From the NCBI GenBank assembly GCA_031366005.1, contig JANLZB010000076.1:62001-126000 (forward strand): a DNA stretch of 64,000 bases. The letters are read 5' to 3'. Position 1 is the first letter of the stretch, and each line of letters opens with the position of its first letter. This DNA comes from JANLUX01 sp031366005. Lineage in GTDB: Bacteria; Bacteroidota; Bacteroidia; AKYH767-A; OLB10. The translations under genes and the position numbers were made by a program. Below are positions 61,609-64,000 of this stretch, piece after piece. Below the pieces are notes generated by a model. That model made no database searches. It had not been told where the DNA came from and was given only the letters and a program-made list of their open reading frames with translations.

Positions 61609-63174
61609 TTACTTCGCGTAATTAACCGCTCTTGTTTCCCGAATAACAGTAACCTTCACCTGTCCGGGGTAAGTCATTTCGGTTTGTATGCGGGTTGCTA
61701 TATCAAAAGAAAGCTGCTCAGTTTGTTTGTCATCCATTTTATCACTTTCAACGATCACACGTAACTCACGACCTGCCTGAATTGCAAAAGCTTTCTCAAC
61801 TCCTTTATATGCGGAAGCTAGCGCTTCCAGATCTTTAAGGCGTTTCATGTATTGTTCCACAATCTCTCTGCGTGCACCAGGGCGGGCACCTGAAATTGCA
61901 TCGCAAACCTGAACAATAGGGGAGATAATGCTGGTCATTTCAATCTCGTCATGATGCGCACCAATAGCATTTAAAATTTCAGGATGTTCTTTAAACCGTT
62001 CAGCCATTTTCATACCTGCAATTGCGTGTGGAAGCTCGGTGTCTTCTTCTGAAACTTTTCCTATATCATGCAGTAATCCGGCACGCTTTGCAAGCTTGGT
62101 GTTTAATCCCATTTCAGCAGCCATCAATGCACAAAGGTTAGCCACTTCACGACTGTGCTGTAAAAGATTTTGTCCGTAACTCGACCGGTATTTCATTCTT
62201 CCCACAATGCGGATTAATTCTGGGGCGAGACCATGAATGCCGAGATCAATGGTGGTGCGTTTTCCTGTTTCCACAATCTCTTCTTCCAGCTGGCGCTTTA
62301 CTTTATTCACTACTTCTTCAATGCGTGCAGGGTGAATTCGTCCGTCAGAAACCAATTGATGTAAAGCAAGGCGAGCCAACTCTCTGCGAACCGGATCGAA
62401 ACCAGAAAGTATGATTGCTTCCGGTGTATCATCCACAATAATTTCTATTCCGGTGGCAGCTTCCAAAGCGCGGATGTTTCTTCCTTCACGACCAATGATC
62501 CGTCCTTTTACCTCATCATTATCAATATGAAAAACTGTTACTGCATTTTCAATGGCATGTTCAGTTGCCACACGTTGAATGGTTTGAATAACAATTTTCT
62601 TGGCTTCTTTATTTGCCTGCAGCTTTGCCTCATCCATTGTTTCTTTAATGAATGACATGGCATTTGTTTTTGCTTCCGCTTTAAGTGCTTCGGTTAATTG
62701 TGTTTTTGCTTCATCGGCAGAAAGCCCTGCAATTTTCTCTAAAGCCTGCACTTGTTTCTGGTGTGCTTTTTCTAACTCTTCTTTACGTCTTGCAATTATT
62801 TCTATCTGCTGATTAAGATTGGTTTGAATAGCATCAATCTCAGCCTGCTTTCGCTTGCTTTGCTCTATCTGCTGATTGAGTCCGCTTTCTTTTTGTTTGA
62901 TACGGTTTTCAGCAACAGTGATGTTTTTATCTTTTTCAGCAATGTGTTTTTCGTGCTCGGTTTTTAACTGGTAAAACTTGTCTTTAGCTTCAATGGTTTT
63001 GTCCTTAACATAAAGTTCCCCTTTGGCTTGTGCTTCTTTAATTATTGCATTTGCTTTTTCCTCAGCTGTTTCCACTATGCCTTTGTTGGATTTGCGCGTT
63101 ACCAGATAAGTTACTACACTACCCGCAATAAGTGATGCAACTGCTGCTATGATGATTGTGATTGTTATATCCAT
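61609..63174 (-). CDS. rny: ribonuclease Y
   Basis: This 521-residue membrane-anchored endoribonuclease initiates mRNA decay. It has an N-terminal helix (IIIAAVASLIAGSVVTYLV), a long coiled coil (about residues 30-200), a KH domain (GRIIGREGRNIRALEAATGI) and an HD hydrolase domain with metal ligands in GLLHDIGKVSEE. Length is normal. It lies directly downstream of the 6S-like RNA. Confidence 0.95.
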   Translation of the reverse strand: MDITITIIIAAVASLIAGSVVTYLVTRKSNKGIVETAEEKANAIIKEAQAKGELYVKDKTIEAKDKFYQLKTEHEKHIAEKDKNITVAENRIKQKESGLNQQIEQSKRKQAEIDAIQTNLNQQIEIIARRKEELEKAHQKQVQALEKIAGLSADEAKTQLTEALKAEAKTNAMSFIKETMDEAKLQANKEAKKIVIQTIQRVATEHAIENAVTVFHIDNDEVKGRIIGREGRNIRALEAATGIEIIVDDTPEAIILSGFDPVRRELARLALHQLVSDGRIHPARIEEVVNKVKRQLEEEIVETGKRTTIDLGIHGLAPELIRIVGRMKYRSSYGQNLLQHSREVANLCALMAAEMGLNTKLAKRAGLLHDIGKVSEEDTELPHAIAGMKMAERFKEHPEILNAIGAHHDEIEMTSIISPIVQVCDAISGARPGARREIVEQYMKRLKDLEALASAYKGVEKAFAIQAGRELRVIVESDKMDDKQTEQLSFDIATRIQTEMTYPGQVKVTVIRETRAVNYAK

Positions 63175-63227
63175 ATATGAGTTATAAGTTTTGAATTATG
63201 AGTTATGAATTTAATTTAAATACAGAC

Positions 63228-63410
63228 AAAAAAAAGCCCGCAATAAATCCTGTGAGTGTGATAAACCCCGTTATGTTACGGTCGGATAAAGCCGGCTGGT
63301 TCATGTTTTCCATTCAAGATGGACATGCAATCCACAACCTGAGTCTTTGCTCCTGTTTATGTAATGTTGAGTTTACAACTGCGATCAGAATTTATGCGGG
63401 TTTTTTCGCA
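63228..63410 (-). ncRNA. ssrS: 6S RNA candidate with terminator
   Basis: On the minus strand the transcript would begin near AAAAAACCCGCATAAATTCTG and end with CAGGATTTATTGCGGGC followed by a T-run. These ends pair into a long closing stem (CCCGCA with TGCGGG, then AAATTCTG with CAGGATTT), enclosing about 140 nt that form a large interrupted centre. Position between zapA and rny fits where 6S RNA is expected in Bacteroidota and, relative to zapA, elsewhere. 6S RNA mimics an open promoter and sequesters RNA polymerase holoenzyme. Assigned by structure and context, not by covariance search. Confidence 0.6.
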
Positions 63411-63453
63411 TAAGGTGAATGATTAATTCACCACAATATTTTTAAGAACGGTA

Positions 63454-63750
63454 TTAAAGACTATTGATATAATCACCCAGTTTTTCCTGAAGAATTTTTA
63501 CCCGGTGCATTCCTTCTTCTTGTTCAGATTCAGCTTTTGATTTCCTTTTCAATTGTTCAGCCGTGTATTGAAGTGCAAACATAGCTAACATATCCTGCGG
63601 ATCTTTGATGCCATGATTTTTTTGCAATTCATCCAGTCGTTCACTGATAAATTTTGCAGTAGCCTGAACTCCGGCTTCTTCCTCAGGATTTACCTTTATA
63701 GAATATGTCCTGTTAGCAATCTGTACTTGTATGGAAATGTTTTCTTTCAC
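63454..63750 (-). CDS. zapA: cell division protein ZapA
   Basis: This 98-residue protein bundles FtsZ filaments at the division ring. It has the family N-terminus ISIQVQIANRTYSIKVNPEE, with AAKFI-like helix start (VQATAKFISERLDELQKNHG) and a C-terminal dimerising coiled coil. Length is normal. It starts 9 bp after the stop of the coiled-coil gene. Confidence 0.9.
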   Translation of the reverse strand: MKENISIQVQIANRTYSIKVNPEEEAGVQATAKFISERLDELQKNHGIKDPQDMLAMFALQYTAEQLKRKSKAESEQEEGMHRVKILQEKLGDYINSL

Positions 63751-63759
63751 TGAATGCTT

Positions 63760-64000
63760 TTAATTATTAAGAAGGGCAAGGCACTTATCAATCTCTTTTA
63801 TGTATTCGTTTATTTTAGTTTTAACCTGACGGGTATCCTGTTCGCCCGATCCCGTCAATGCCTGGGCTAATTTAAGTGTTTTTATCTGTTCGGTAAGATT
63901 AGCAATTTTATTTTGTTGATTTTCTTTATCAACGCTTAATTGTTGATTGCTCAATTTTAATGAAGCATTTTCTTTTAGCGATTGATTGTGCAATTCTATC
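63760..64000 (-). CDS. coiled-coil protein, 5' end outside the window
   Basis: The C-terminal 80 or so residues of a conserved Bacteroidota coiled-coil protein are visible (LSNQQLSVDKENQQNKIANL; LKLAQALTGSGEQDTRQVK; DKCLALLNN). The frame stays open to the window edge (…IELHNQSLKEN), so the true start lies beyond position 64000; a TTG at 63991-63993 is not a credible start. Adjacent to zapA and likely co-transcribed; a role with ZapA in division is possible but not shown. Confidence 0.7.
   Translation of the reverse strand, partial: IELHNQSLKENASLKLSNQQLSVDKENQQNKIANLTEQIKTLKLAQALTGSGEQDTRQVKTKINEYIKEIDKCLALLNN

Overview
The window is chromosomal DNA from a member of the Bacteroidota, probably Chitinophagia/Sphingobacteriia-like. 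This is inferred from several traits: AT-rich DNA, four secreted proteins ending in type IX secretion (T9SS) sorting domains, promoters of the TAnnTTTG type, SprB-like repeats, DUF4199, and the order coiled-coil gene - zapA - 6S-like RNA - rny. I saw no tRNA, rRNA, CRISPR array or transposase.

Left part (1-22.8 kb): housekeeping and secreted-protein genes. These are a transhydrogenase alpha subunit, an FN3 protein, a Kelch-type T9SS protein with a broken T9SS tail behind it, an orphan antitoxin-like gene, a TMEM175-like channel, a PhnP-like metallo-hydrolase and a GT-C-like membrane protein. A 1318-residue LRR/SprB/dockerin-like T9SS protein follows, then a YiiX-like peptidase. An arginine group (argS, arginase, arginine decarboxylase) comes next, then tandem VOC proteins, a DUF4199 protein, a membrane-anchored LuxR-type regulator and a GDSL-like/PKD T9SS protein.

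22.9-28.9 kb: a compact four-gene leftward cassette. It encodes an XRE regulator, a fused PD-(D/E)XK nuclease/N6-adenine methylase, a specificity subunit and an OLD-like ATPase with a TOPRIM domain. There is no HsdR helicase. A shared 12-bp word flanks the cassette on both sides and a 10-bp direct repeat sits in the regulator's promoter. This is the best candidate in the window for an unusual defence system.

29-36.5 kb: a 21-bp-period tandem repeat array, a large anchored propeller-like protein, rnhB (whose 3' end lies inside a dispersed-type palindrome), another T9SS repeat protein and a Wzx-type flippase.

36.5-61.5 kb: a long leftward surface-polysaccharide locus with mostly overlapping genes. 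It contains the ABC exporter Wzm/Wzt, pseudaminic acid genes (pseB, pseF, a pseG-pseH fusion and pseI, but no obvious pseC), many glycosyltransferases, fdtA/fdtB-like amino-sugar genes, an O-antigen ligase-like protein, an LtaS-like transferase, a DegT aminotransferase, an initiating sugar transferase and a GT22-like mannosyltransferase. A decayed copy of the initiating transferase tail lies at the far end. The likely product is a lipid-linked glycan (O-antigen or A-LPS-like) carrying nonulosonate and amino sugars. In T9SS organisms such glycans can anchor secreted cargo, which would link this locus to the secreted proteins on the left.

61.6-64 kb: rny, a 6S-like RNA, zapA and the 3' part of a coiled-coil gene that runs off the window.

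Two tandem arrays with about 21-bp periods (2.4 kb and 29.2 kb) and several recurring short intergenic phrase families are the most striking non-coding structure.
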